A stretch of DNA of 64,000 nt, from NCBI RefSeq assembly GCF_043729335.1, contig NZ_JAYTLQ010000042.1:1-64000 (forward strand), read 5' to 3'. The first letter of the stretch is position 1, and every line of letters starts with the position of its first letter. Both the position numbers and the translations under genes were made by a program. This stretch comes from Crenothrix sp043729335. Its GTDB lineage: Bacteria; Pseudomonadota; Gammaproteobacteria; Methylococcales; Methylomonadaceae. Shown one piece after another: positions 1 through 9,061 of this stretch. The notes beneath the pieces are model-generated. The model saw only the letters and a program-made list of their open reading frames with translations. It was not told the origin of the DNA and ran no database searches.

Positions 1-31
1 GTTGCAGCAGGTCGTGGTCGCTTAGTCTCAT
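1..31 (-). CDS. Putative transposase, N-terminal fragment
   Basis: The minus strand carries an ATG at 31 followed by an open frame reading MRLSDHDLLQ before the window ends. Some IS66-related transposases begin with a similar short Leu/Asp-rich stretch, but ten residues cannot establish the family. The placement, about 70 bases inside a terminal-repeat-like sequence and pointing away from the interrupted acyltransferase, fits a transposase gene. Confidence 0.3.
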   Translation of the reverse strand, partial: MRLSDHDLLQ

Positions 32-99
32 GGGTGATAATGTACAATTTTTTTAGGCGACGTGGTGATTTTTTAATTTAGAGGGGTCTGAATTTTTAC
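1..99 (-). mobile_element. End of an insertion sequence (left part outside window)
   Basis: The acyltransferase-like reading frame that follows is intact from base 100 onward but stops making sense upstream of it, with an in-frame TAG at 79-81. Read on the minus strand, base 99 begins GTAAAAATTCAGACCCCTCT, which looks like a terminal inverted repeat. About 70 bases further in, a minus-strand reading frame starts and runs off the window. An IS of IS66-like style (ends beginning GTAA) is inferred. The family is not proven because only about 100 bases are visible. Confidence 0.5.
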
Positions 100-1428
100 A
101 ATATTAGCAGCCACACATTAGCCAACTTATTAGCTTGGTTTGGTATTTTATCGATTTTTAGTGCCTGGTATTTTTTTGATAACAAAAAAATACTTTTCCC
201 ATCGTGGTGGGCGCTAATACCAACCCTCGGGGCGGCATGTTTAATTATGGCCGGCGAAAACGCCTGGTTTAATAAGCATATTTTAGCCAGTAAAATAGCC
301 GTTGGTATTGGCTTAATTAGCTATCCTCTGTACTTATGGCACTGGGTGTTATTGAGTTTTATACGTATTACTGAAATAGAAAACCCTAAGCCATTAATAA
401 AATTACTGCTCATATTAATGAGTATTATTTTAGCCTGGGCCACGTATTATTTTGTTGAAAAAAAAATCCGTTTTCATAAAAATAATAATATAAGTCTTTA
501 TTTGTTTATAGCTTTAATTTCAATAGGATCATTGGGATATATCGTTCAACAACAAAAAGGTTATCCGAGTCGATTTAAAGATTATAATGGCAGCATTGCT
601 CAAATAACACCAGATACGGATATCACAATAAAAAATGGAATTTTATTTAAAGAATGCCAAGCAAAATTTCCTAATGCCGATTTTTGCTTAATTCAAGATA
701 ATAAAATGCCACCAACAGCATTATTAGTGGGCGACAGCCATGCACATCATCTGTACTCTGGCTTGATAAAACATACGGCATTAACAGGTGGAAATCTTTT
801 GAATTTAGGCGTGGGCGATTGTTTTCCTTTTTTTGATAACTCGAATTATCCTAATGAGAAATGTCGTCCACTGGTAAACCAAGCTTTAGAATTAGCGGTT
901 GCAAACCCTTCAGTAAAAACCATTATATTAGCGGGGCGGGCTTTAACAGACATTAATGAACAAACATTTCTACCTAAAAAACACCTGGGATTTTTTCCCA
1001 ATATAGATTCAGAAGCAACCATAGAATATGATCCGTATGTCTTATTTAAAAAGGGCATGAAAAACACCTTGCAGCGTTTAATAAACACCCATAAAACAAT
1101 TATTTTTGTGCTTGATATACCTGATTTGGAATTTGAACCAGCGGTGTGCATCAGCCGTCCGTGGCGGCTTAGCGGCGTGGCTACTAAAATCCCCTGTGCC
1201 ATCCCACGCTCCCACGTAGATAAGCGTCGGCATAAATATATTAATATGATCAAAAACGTACTGAAGCAATTCCCAACCGTTAAAGTTTTTGATAGCTTAC
1301 CTGCTTTCTGTGATTTAAATTATTGCTGGGCAAGTAAAGACGGAAAAATACTCTATCAAGATAGCAACCATTTGAATAATTCCGGTGCCATTCATCTTGG
1401 TGAATATTTTATATTAAATAATAAGTAA
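100..1428 (+). pseudogene. OafA-type acyltransferase with SGNH domain, 5' truncated by IS
   Basis: This is the C-terminal part of an acyltransferase-3/SGNH membrane protein of the kind that O-acylates surface polysaccharides. Homology-like sequence starts immediately at base 100 (NISSHTLANLL...) and continues through several membrane segments, including a typical YPLYLWHW motif. It then enters a periplasmic SGNH esterase-like domain with GDSHAHH (Ser-His block) and a late DSNHLNNSG motif holding the Asp and His. Full-length family members have some 200 more residues with about seven more helices, so the N-terminal half is missing. The break coincides with the end of the IS. An in-frame ATG at 247 could still start a 393-residue protein with the SGNH part, but the acyl-transfer core would be absent. 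Confidence 0.7.
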
Positions 1429-1507
1429 TAATTTTTTACAACTTACAAAACCATTATTAAAAAAGAATTTTTATATTAATTAATCAACGGATACCTAATC
1501 AATTAAA

Positions 1508-2887
1508 ATGAACAGTATGAAATCACAGGTTATTGATGCACAAATTACCCCGGAAGGTCGCCTTGATGTTTTATCAAAAGCGGAAGTCAGTAAATTGCTT
1601 GATACCAGTCAGGGCGGTTTATATCAAATATTTCGTAATTGTTCGCTGGCAGTATTAAATTGCGGCAGCACTACCGACAACGGCAAGGAGCTACTGGAAC
1701 GTTATCAATCGTTTGAAATCCGTGTTGTGCAGGAACAACGTGGCATTAAGCTGGAAGTCATCGGTGCGCCTGCTCATGCGTTTGTTGACGGCAAAATGAT
1801 CAAAGGCATTAACGAACATTTGTTTGCCGTACTGCGCGACATTATCTACATCAGCGATGAAATCAACGATAACCCCCGCTTTGATATGGCGACATCGCGT
1901 GGTATTACCGATGCCGTGTTCCATATCCTGCGCAATGCCAATAGCTTGCACAGCATGACTAACCCGAATCTGGTGGTGTGCTGGGGCGGGCATTCCATCA
2001 ACCGTACAGAATACGAATATACCAAGCTGGTCGGCCATGAAATGGGCTTACGCGGCTTGAATATCTGCACGGGCTGTGGCCCCGGTGCCATGAAAGGCCC
2101 CATGAAAGGTGCGGCTATTGGTCATGCCAAGCAACGCATAAAAGATGGTCAATATATTGGCATTACCGAACCTGGCATTATTGCGGCGGAATCGCCTAAC
2201 CCTATAGTTAATCAACTGGTTATTCTGCCGGATATTGAAAAACGCCTGGAAGCTTTTGTACGTACTGGACACGGCATTGTGGTATTTCCTGGCGGCGCAG
2301 GTACCGCTGAAGAAATCCTCTATATTCTGGGAGTGTTATTACATCCTGATAATCAGGACATGCCGTTTCCTTTGATATTTTCAGGCCCTGCCAGTTCAGC
2401 CAGTTACTTTGAGGAAATTGACAACTTTATAGCCGGAACATTAGGCAAAAAAGCCCAGCAACGCTACCAGATTATTATTGATAATCCGGTGCAAGTTGCC
2501 CGTGAAATGCAAGCAGGCATCGCACAGGTGCGGCATTTTAGAAAACAAACTGGTGATGCTTACTATTTTAATTGGCTATTAAAAATAGACAGTGCGTTTC
2601 AGCAACCTTTTATACCGACCCACGAAAATATGAAAAACCTGGCGCTACATAAAAATCAGGAAGCGCATTTGCTGGCGGCTAATTTGCGCTGTGCATTTTC
2701 AGGGATTGTGGCCGGTAACGTTAAAGATGCGGGTATTCGCGCTATTGAACAATACGGTCATTTTGAAATAAACGGCGATAAAGACATCATGCAATTAATG
2801 GATGCCTTATTAGGCTCTTTTGTTAGCCAGCATCGTATGAAATTGCCGGGCAAAAAATACACGCCTTGCTATCAAGTGTTAACTTAA
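1508..2887 (+). CDS. ppnN: Pyrimidine/purine nucleotide 5'-monophosphate nucleosidase
   Basis: This protein hydrolyses nucleoside 5'-monophosphates to base and ribose 5-phosphate in the cytosol and takes part in nucleotide homeostasis and the (p)ppGpp response. The 459-residue product matches E. coli PpnN (YgdH) along its length: an N-terminal DUF4478-like part (LYQIFRNCSLAVLNCGS), a central LOG-type Rossmann domain with CWGGHSIN, GCGPGAMKGPMKGA and the nucleotide-binding FPGGAGTAEE motif near residue 260, and a C-terminal part ending in HRMKLPGKKYTPCY. The first ATG is used; a second lies three codons in and neither has a clear ribosome-binding site. The gene stands alone and is followed by a strong palindrome. 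Confidence 0.95.
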   Translation: MNSMKSQVIDAQITPEGRLDVLSKAEVSKLLDTSQGGLYQIFRNCSLAVLNCGSTTDNGKELLERYQSFEIRVVQEQRGIKLEVIGAPAHAFVDGKMIKGINEHLFAVLRDIIYISDEINDNPRFDMATSRGITDAVFHILRNANSLHSMTNPNLVVCWGGHSINRTEYEYTKLVGHEMGLRGLNICTGCGPGAMKGPMKGAAIGHAKQRIKDGQYIGITEPGIIAAESPNPIVNQLVILPDIEKRLEAFVRTGHGIVVFPGGAGTAEEILYILGVLLHPDNQDMPFPLIFSGPASSASYFEEIDNFIAGTLGKKAQQRYQIIIDNPVQVAREMQAGIAQVRHFRKQTGDAYYFNWLLKIDSAFQQPFIPTHENMKNLALHKNQEAHLLAANLRCAFSGIVAGNVKDAGIRAIEQYGHFEINGDKDIMQLMDALLGSFVSQHRMKLPGKKYTPCYQVLT

Positions 2888-2895
2888 TGGCATAC

Positions 2896-2922
2896 GTAGA
2901 GACGCAGATTTTGCGTCTCTAC
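2896..2922. repeat. Palindrome, family B (TAGAGACGCA type), possible bidirectional terminator
   Basis: Perfect 11-bp arms (2896-2906 and 2912-2922, GTAGAGACGCA) around a 5-nt loop. It lies between two convergent genes, where it could end transcription from both sides. A diverged relative is at 32702-32731. Confidence 0.7.
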
Positions 2923-2942
2923 ATCCAAAGCGGGTATTTATT

Positions 2943-3419
2943 TTATTCTTTACGCGAGAAATTAGGTTCAATAGGCTTTGCCTTTTCTTGTACGCATGTA
3001 TAAGCAGCACTTTTAAATTTAATAATTAAAGACTGTGGATCTTCATGCTCGCCAACAAACTTTTCTGCTTCTTCATCGGTTAAGGTTTTTGAGACTTCCT
3101 TAGTAATACAGGCACACTGTTCGGTAAAACGCTTTTCATCATCTTCTTTATTAACAGAATTTTTCAACTCGCGTTCAACACACTGTGCCGTAAAATCATG
3201 TTCAAACTTTAAACGTTCTACTGCTGTCACTTCGTTATCGGGTTTGACATCAAAGGTTTCGTATTCTTTTTTAGCAGCGGGTTCAGGCACAGAATCGGCT
3301 GTTGATGCCGCTGTTTTAGCGGGCGCTGGCGTTTTATCTTCTGAACAACCGCTAACACCTAGGGCTATCACTGCACCCGTTAAGGCAACAAACAAAGATT
3401 TTTTTATAAATTTATTCAT
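2943..3419 (-). CDS. Putative lipoprotein, hypothetical
   Basis: The 158-residue product starts MNKFIKKSLF and has a lipoprotein signal with lipobox VSGC near residue 25, then a charged Ala/Pro/Glu-rich linker and a small domain with three cysteines (QCVERE..., EQCACITKE, YTCVQEK). The reading frame extends further upstream, but the signal peptide places the start at 3419. The spaced cysteines and predicted helices suggest a small disulfide-stabilised periplasmic domain. No known function is recognised. It converges on ppnN. Confidence 0.75.
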   Translation of the reverse strand: MNKFIKKSLFVALTGAVIALGVSGCSEDKTPAPAKTAASTADSVPEPAAKKEYETFDVKPDNEVTAVERLKFEHDFTAQCVERELKNSVNKEDDEKRFTEQCACITKEVSKTLTDEEAEKFVGEHEDPQSLIIKFKSAAYTCVQEKAKPIEPNFSRKE

Positions 3420-3632
3420 AATTTTTCTGAATTGTAGTAATGAGATTTGTAAAATAAAGCTAAGGTCTATTGTATTACAACCGGAACACCGGTACGCCAT
3501 TCAATTCATAAAATAACATCCAGGCCTACAGATTTGAAGTATTTACTGGTCGTTACGCTAAAAACTTAACAAACATGACTTGTCATTTATGCGATAATTT
3601 GTAAATTTAACCGCTATCGTAAGGCTTAACAA

Positions 3633-4130
3633 ATGACAGCACTGGTTGGCATTATTATGGGCTCCACTTCTGATTGGGAGACCATGCGCTTTGCCGCAGA
3701 AACCCTTGAACAGCTGGGCATTCCGCATGACGTTGAAATCGTTTCTGCACACCGCACACCTGACAAACTATTTCGTTATGCCGAAACAGCGCAAAGTAAA
3801 GGCCTAGAGGTGATCATTGCCGGTGCCGGTGGCGCTGCCCATTTACCAGGGATGACGGCTGCTAAAACCCTCGTGCCGGTTTTAGGGGTTCCGGTGCAAT
3901 CCAAAGCATTAAACGGCATGGATTCTTTGTTATCTATCGTACAAATGCCCGCCGGAATTCCGGTAGGTACGTTAGCCATAGGCAAGGCGGGGGCTATTAA
4001 TGCCGCGTTGCTAGCTACCGCCATTATCTGCAATAAGCATATCCAATATCGCCCAGCGTTAGAAAACTTCCGTACGGCGCAAACCGAAACTGTGCTCGCT
4101 CACGCTGATCCACGGGATACTATTTTATGA
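3633..4130 (+). CDS. purE: 5-(carboxyamino)imidazole ribonucleotide mutase PurE
   Basis: PurE converts N5-CAIR to CAIR in de novo purine synthesis. The 165-residue protein shows the class I signatures GSTSDWETM at the N-terminus, VSAHRTP near residue 40, AGAGGAAHLPGM and VLGVPV. Its length is normal for a bacterial PurE. The stop overlaps the start of purK by four bases (ATGA), so the two are translationally coupled, as is usual for this enzyme pair. A TAAGG sequence about 13 bases upstream may be the ribosome-binding site. Confidence 0.97.
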   Translation: MTALVGIIMGSTSDWETMRFAAETLEQLGIPHDVEIVSAHRTPDKLFRYAETAQSKGLEVIIAGAGGAAHLPGMTAAKTLVPVLGVPVQSKALNGMDSLLSIVQMPAGIPVGTLAIGKAGAINAALLATAIICNKHIQYRPALENFRTAQTETVLAHADPRDTIL

Positions 4131-5221
4131 TAGTTGGTATATTGGGAGCCGGCCAACTGGCCAGAATGATCGCTTTGGCGGGTTATCCTTTAGGGTTAAA
4201 ATTTATTTTTCTTGATCCATCAAAAGATTCTTGCGCCACGGGCTTGGGCGAGCATTTGCATGGCGCTTATGATGATCCGGAATTGCTGCAACAACTGGCG
4301 CAACGCGCTGACGTGGTCACCTATGAGTTTGAAAATGTACCCGCTGATGTCGCTGCATTTTTGGCTTCGCATACGCAAGTGCATCCCTCCCCCAAAGCAT
4401 TGGCGGTAGCGCAAGATCGTTTGGTGGAAAAAACTTTCTTTAACAGTATTGATATTCCTACGCCGCTGTATGCGCCGGTAGACAGCCTTGAAGCCTTAGA
4501 AGCTGTGATGCCAACTATTGGCTGGCCAGCAATTTTAAAAAGCCGCACCCAGGGTTATGACGGTAAAGGTCAATCTGTTCTTAAATCAATGGCTGATTTA
4601 CCCGCCGCTTGGCAGTTACTGGACGGTGTGCCAGCTATTGTTGAGGCTTTTGTGGCTTTTAATCGGGAAATTTCGATTATTGCTGCTCGTAATGTCGAGG
4701 GAGAAGTGGTTTTTTATCCGTTATCAGAAAACTTACACCGTGGCGGTATTTTGCGCGTTGCCCAAAGCCGCGAGGGCGATCCTATGCAACAGCAAGCCGA
4801 AACCTATGCGTTGCGCTTGCTGGAAGCTTTGGATTATGTCGGTGTGCTGGCGTTAGAATTATTTGAAGTCAATGGCCATCTCATGGCCAATGAATTTGCC
4901 CCACGAGTACATAACTCCGGCCACTGGACGACTGAAGGCGCAGAAACCAGCCAGTTTGAAAATCATTTACGCGCCATCGTTAACTTGCCTTTAGGTTCCA
5001 CGGCGGCCGTGGAAAAATCGGCAATGATTAATTTTATCGGTGGCCTTCCAGACAGCGCAGAAATCCTTAGCATTACGCAAGCCCATCTGCATTTATATGA
5101 CAAAGCGCCAAGAAAAGGCCGCAAAGTTGCCCATGCTACCGCACGCGCCAAAACGTCTGAACAATTGGCTGGCATTGTTAACCAGCTGGTGGCTCTGGCG
5201 AATAAAGTGGATGACACGTAG
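4127..5221 (+). CDS. purK: 5-(carboxyamino)imidazole ribonucleotide synthase PurK
   Basis: PurK is an ATP-grasp enzyme that makes N5-CAIR from AIR, bicarbonate and ATP, directly before PurE. The 364-residue product opens with the ILGAGQLARM glycine motif, has the ATP-grasp core (ILKSRTQGYDGKGQ) near residue 140 and the late EFAPRVHNSGHWT metal/ATP site. Together with purE it forms a complete two-gene operon. Its 3' end overlaps the convergent mechanosensitive-channel gene by 44 bases, leaving no room for a terminator between them. Confidence 0.97.
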   Translation: MIVGILGAGQLARMIALAGYPLGLKFIFLDPSKDSCATGLGEHLHGAYDDPELLQQLAQRADVVTYEFENVPADVAAFLASHTQVHPSPKALAVAQDRLVEKTFFNSIDIPTPLYAPVDSLEALEAVMPTIGWPAILKSRTQGYDGKGQSVLKSMADLPAAWQLLDGVPAIVEAFVAFNREISIIAARNVEGEVVFYPLSENLHRGGILRVAQSREGDPMQQQAETYALRLLEALDYVGVLALELFEVNGHLMANEFAPRVHNSGHWTTEGAETSQFENHLRAIVNLPLGSTAAVEKSAMINFIGGLPDSAEILSITQAHLHLYDKAPRKGRKVAHATARAKTSEQLAGIVNQLVALANKVDDT

Positions 5222-8200
5222 ACACTTCCGTGGGTGCGTCAAAATCTCGCACAAAAGAACGAATATGCACATCCTGCTGCGGATAGGGAATGCTGATATT
5301 ATTTTCCCGTAGTGCTTTTTCAAGGCGCATGTGCAAATCATGAGTCGCTGACAGGCGACTGGACAATTCCCCGACATAAATACGAATGGAAAAATTTAAC
5401 GAGCTCTCGCCAAATCCCGTAAAAATCACGCTTGGCGGTGGCTCTTTAAGTATTAATGAGGTCTCCTGTGTAGTTTTCAACAATACGCTGTGGGCAAGCT
5501 CTACATCAGATCCATAAGCAATGCTAATAGGAATAACAATACGCGTGGTGGCATCGGTTAAAGTCCAGTTAGTCAGTTGGCTGGTTATAAAAGTCTTATT
5601 GGGAACAATAAGTTCTTTTTGATCAAAATCGATCAGCGTAGTTGCCCGCATTTGAATGCGACTTACTTTACCGCTAACAGCGCCAATGGTGACCGTATCG
5701 CCTACCCGTATGGGCCGCTCGAATAATAAAATAATACCCGATACCAAATTGGCAAAAATTTCTTGCAACCCAAAACCCAAGCCCACACTGAGCGCGGCCA
5801 CCAGCCATTGCACTTGTGACCAACTGCCTCCCAACTCATTCGCCACCGAAATAAAACCAATAGCAATTAACACATACTTTGCCAATTGGTTGATGGCATA
5901 ACGCCCACCGGCTTCAATGGATACGCGCCTAAACACCAGTATTTCCATTACCCCTGAAAAGTTACGCACAGACACCACGGTAATAAAAAAATACCAGCCC
6001 GCTAACAACAGATTGGTGAGGGTAATGGCTTGATAGCTTTCCTGATTATCTTTTTTAACCAAGTGCTGCCACAGCTCAATGTGATCCAGGAAAGAAAATG
6101 CCGGTAAAATATTTTTCCAAATCAACCAGCCACCGGCAATCAGGCTAAAGCTGATAAGCACATGCACGATTCTTAGGGTTTGGGCGTTAATTTTAGGAAT
6201 ATCCAGCTGCTGCTCATCAATCGGTAATATGGGGTCATCCCCGCCTGTGCTTGTTACCGATATTTTGTCATGTAATGCGGCGGCGGCTTTTCGTCGTTGT
6301 CTGGCATTTTTTAAAGCCAGTTGCCGATTAACCAAGGTTATCCAGCGAATAGCCAGTTCGTGAAAAATAACCAGTATAAATGTTAAGCGCAGGGTAATAA
6401 TTAACTTTTGTTGCAACTCCAGGGCACTCAAATAAAATCCCGCCACTGCAAAACCTATGATAATCAGGGGCGCTAAAATGGCCGCGCCATACCAGACGTA
6501 ACGTAATTTTGCTATCCAGCCATTCGGTTCATTTTTAATATAACCCTGAAGCAAGCCGTTGGTTGGGTGCAATGAACGCGCCAAGAACACCATAATCGCT
6601 GTCATGGTGACAATTAACGCTAAACGTCCCAAACTATCGCTATAAGTAGATACGTTGGCAGCGCCGGTTACACTGATAACAAATACACCCGGCACAATAA
6701 CAAAACGTAACCATCTTAGCTGAGAACGCAATAAATCAGCCGTATGTGCCTGCCATTGAAAATGCTTGCGCGCGATACCGTAAGGCGCAAACACAATATA
6801 AAAAAATTGTATAAAAAACAACGGCAGAGCAATAGCTTTTAAGCCCTCCCCTATGGCTTTGTTAAACTCAAAGCTAGGCACAGAACCGCTGATAACCCAT
6901 CCTAAATAACGGCTGATGACCGGTAAGGGCAATACCAGCAACAAATTATAAGACAAGGCGTTGAGGGTGTTATCAATACTATCCGTATAGGTTTTTTCAA
7001 CTTTTTCATTGACGGTAACTAATTGTTTTTTAGACCACTTATGACTGGTGTATAGCAACCCAAGGCTGAGCAAGGCAATAAAACTTAAAAAAGGATTATA
7101 AAGCGCATTTTTTAAGGTATTAACAATCAAATTTGTCCAATTAAACGGCGACAAAAACCACTGAACCGTCTCATAAAGACCGACGACATAATGTAAATTT
7201 ATCGGCTCGGAACTGGGTACCCATAACAAGCGTTCATCCAGATAAGTCGCAAAATGTTTGGCCTGGATAGTCATTTGTTGATGGGCAAAATCAAAATCAC
7301 CCAACACCCGTAAATAAGTTGAATACGCCGTAGACAATTTGTTTAACAAATCCTTTTGGTTATTTAATAAATCTCGTAATTCAGCTTGAATCATCATGCG
7401 CTGATTTTTGGGCAAATCGTGCTTAACCTGAGTAGCCATCACATTTTTCAGTTCGGCATCGATATCGGCCAATTGTTTGAGGCGATCCTCAATTTTAAAC
7501 TGCTCCAGGCTAGTGAATGCTGTTTCACTCTGCATCGCTTCCGATTGCATTTCAAATTCATCTTTGCTGGTTAAATTGCGCCGTTGTTCGCGTAAAATTT
7601 TGCCTAACGCCGGACTTAATCCCGCCAGACGAATCTTTTTTTCTGCACTTTTAAAGTCCGCTTCTATTTCCTGAGTTTTAGCGTCAATCTTATTTTTTTG
7701 CTGGGTATATTGTTCGATTTTGGTGGTAATTGCCTGTAAGTCGCGGCTGTGTTGAATATTTTGCCGGGTGCTGGCTTGAATCAATGGATGCTTGCCTTGC
7801 GTGGATTTTTCCGCTTGCGTCAGTGCATCCTGAACATTTTTAGCTTCTTGCTGGCGGCGCTCAGTTAAAGTAGATTCCAGGGTTTCCAGCACTGGCATCA
7901 GTACTTTTTTCTGACTGTTAGCTAACTGCAATTTAGTTTTCAGTAACTCTACCCGGATGGGATTACTGAGCGCTTCCGCCTCCAGCATTTTCAAATCGGC
8001 AAGCCGGGCATCGCTCAAGGTTTTTAAATAGGTTTGTTGTGCTTCACTCTCTTGTTTTGGCGCGCCATTATTACTGGGGGTTGCTAATTTTTTGCTAGTC
8101 GCATCAATCTCCTGCTGTGCAAGAACCGTCTCTTCATGAATTTGTTGTGGCCGACCTTGCTGGATAGCAATATCATTTTCCAGCTGTTTAATTTGTTCAT

Positions 8201-8654
8201 CTAAGCCATTAATTTTATTTTTTTCAATCACCAGGCGCTGATCTAACTCATCAATGGAAATATTGTCAATATCTTCACTGCTGGGTTTACTGGATTTTAC
8301 TTGTAACTGTTCCAGTTCTTTTTGTGTTTTTTTAATATCTCCTGGCGCAGTTTTGCTGGCTTCCTTATAGCTTAGCGTGCGTTTTTTATAATCTTCTTCG
8401 GCATCAACATTGTCTTCTGCCGCATGGTAAAACTTGAGTAATTTGGTTTTTAGCGCTTCATCAAAATCTTGCCGATTGGTTATATTATCTACTTTGACGC
8501 GCAACGACTCTTTAGTAATAGCAAAGTTGGCGCTATCTTTGTTGGTATCTGCGAGGGTATTTTCAGCCCAAATTGAAGGCGCGACAAAGCTCATCAATAC
8601 CCACAATAAGGTGATTTTAAAAAAGGTCATGCGCGGTAAATCCATAATTTTCAT
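5178..8654 (-). CDS. mscK: Large mechanosensitive channel, MscK/KefA type
   Basis: MscK proteins are potassium-dependent mechanosensitive channels of the inner membrane that release solutes on osmotic downshock. The product (1158 residues from the ATG at 8654) has a signal peptide, a long periplasmic coiled-coil region (about residues 40-480, Gln/Lys/Glu rich), many membrane helices in the middle, and a C-terminal MscS domain. That domain includes the pore helix ALSVGLGFGLQEIFANLVSG near residue 950, then FERPIRVGDTV and a cytoplasmic alpha/beta part ending near DVHIRSF. An upstream in-frame TTG (8672) is possible, but the ATG gives a better signal peptide. Length is close to E. coli MscK (1120). 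Confidence 0.9.
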   Translation of the reverse strand: MKIMDLPRMTFFKITLLWVLMSFVAPSIWAENTLADTNKDSANFAITKESLRVKVDNITNRQDFDEALKTKLLKFYHAAEDNVDAEEDYKKRTLSYKEASKTAPGDIKKTQKELEQLQVKSSKPSSEDIDNISIDELDQRLVIEKNKINGLDEQIKQLENDIAIQQGRPQQIHEETVLAQQEIDATSKKLATPSNNGAPKQESEAQQTYLKTLSDARLADLKMLEAEALSNPIRVELLKTKLQLANSQKKVLMPVLETLESTLTERRQQEAKNVQDALTQAEKSTQGKHPLIQASTRQNIQHSRDLQAITTKIEQYTQQKNKIDAKTQEIEADFKSAEKKIRLAGLSPALGKILREQRRNLTSKDEFEMQSEAMQSETAFTSLEQFKIEDRLKQLADIDAELKNVMATQVKHDLPKNQRMMIQAELRDLLNNQKDLLNKLSTAYSTYLRVLGDFDFAHQQMTIQAKHFATYLDERLLWVPSSEPINLHYVVGLYETVQWFLSPFNWTNLIVNTLKNALYNPFLSFIALLSLGLLYTSHKWSKKQLVTVNEKVEKTYTDSIDNTLNALSYNLLLVLPLPVISRYLGWVISGSVPSFEFNKAIGEGLKAIALPLFFIQFFYIVFAPYGIARKHFQWQAHTADLLRSQLRWLRFVIVPGVFVISVTGAANVSTYSDSLGRLALIVTMTAIMVFLARSLHPTNGLLQGYIKNEPNGWIAKLRYVWYGAAILAPLIIIGFAVAGFYLSALELQQKLIITLRLTFILVIFHELAIRWITLVNRQLALKNARQRRKAAAALHDKISVTSTGGDDPILPIDEQQLDIPKINAQTLRIVHVLISFSLIAGGWLIWKNILPAFSFLDHIELWQHLVKKDNQESYQAITLTNLLLAGWYFFITVVSVRNFSGVMEILVFRRVSIEAGGRYAINQLAKYVLIAIGFISVANELGGSWSQVQWLVAALSVGLGFGLQEIFANLVSGIILLFERPIRVGDTVTIGAVSGKVSRIQMRATTLIDFDQKELIVPNKTFITSQLTNWTLTDATTRIVIPISIAYGSDVELAHSVLLKTTQETSLILKEPPPSVIFTGFGESSLNFSIRIYVGELSSRLSATHDLHMRLEKALRENNISIPYPQQDVHIRSFVRDFDAPTEVSTCHPLYSPEPPAG

Positions 8655-8689
8655 GCAGTAGCGTTTACTCAAAAAGGTTTAATTGAATG

Positions 8690-8737
8690 GTAACCGTTCA
8701 GTCCCCCTCTTTTTCAAAGGGGGAGGTGAACGCATAC
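8690..8737. repeat. MITE-like repeat, family A copy 1
   Basis: A 48-bp near-palindrome. One end reads GTAACCGTTCAGTCCCCC; the other, read from the opposite strand, reads GTATGCGTTCACCTCCCC. The core is a CCCTCTTT/AAAGGGGG hairpin. Both ends recur in the copy at 24883-24996, and a related copy lies at 32633-32680. Confidence 0.7.
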
Positions 8738-9061
8738 ATTGAATGCTGTTATTTATTACTCAGGTTACGATTTCGTAAAAAACGCCGAGTCATTTAAAAA
8801 GGTGGTTATGCTGTTTATTTTAGTAAACCAGCTATCAATCGCTTATACATAACATTTTGATAACAATGGTTTTTAAGTGCGATGCCTTGTAATGGCATTC
8901 TTTTTGATAACGGCTCCGTGTTTTAAATAAATCTAATCCCAGCACTGCCTGTTCATTTTGAAGCTGTGTTTAATAACAGTTTAGCATTCAATTCTTAAAT
9001 CAAATTTAACAAAAGCCGCTAGCTGATTATTGTATAGTGGCCAATTTTTAAGGATGTTGCT
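8738..9061. other. Intergenic region between divergent mscK and yhiN-like genes
   Basis: This is about 320 bases of AT-rich DNA that should hold the promoter of the flavoprotein gene and part of that for mscK. Apart from the adjacent family A repeat and the TAAGGATG ribosome-binding site near 9049, I see no gene, RNA or clear operator. Confidence 0.5.

Noticed and set aside
846..1253. Minus-strand open frame of 135 codons inside the acyltransferase remnant
   Set aside because: It is antisense to clear SGNH-domain coding sequence, has no domain pattern and no ribosome-binding site.
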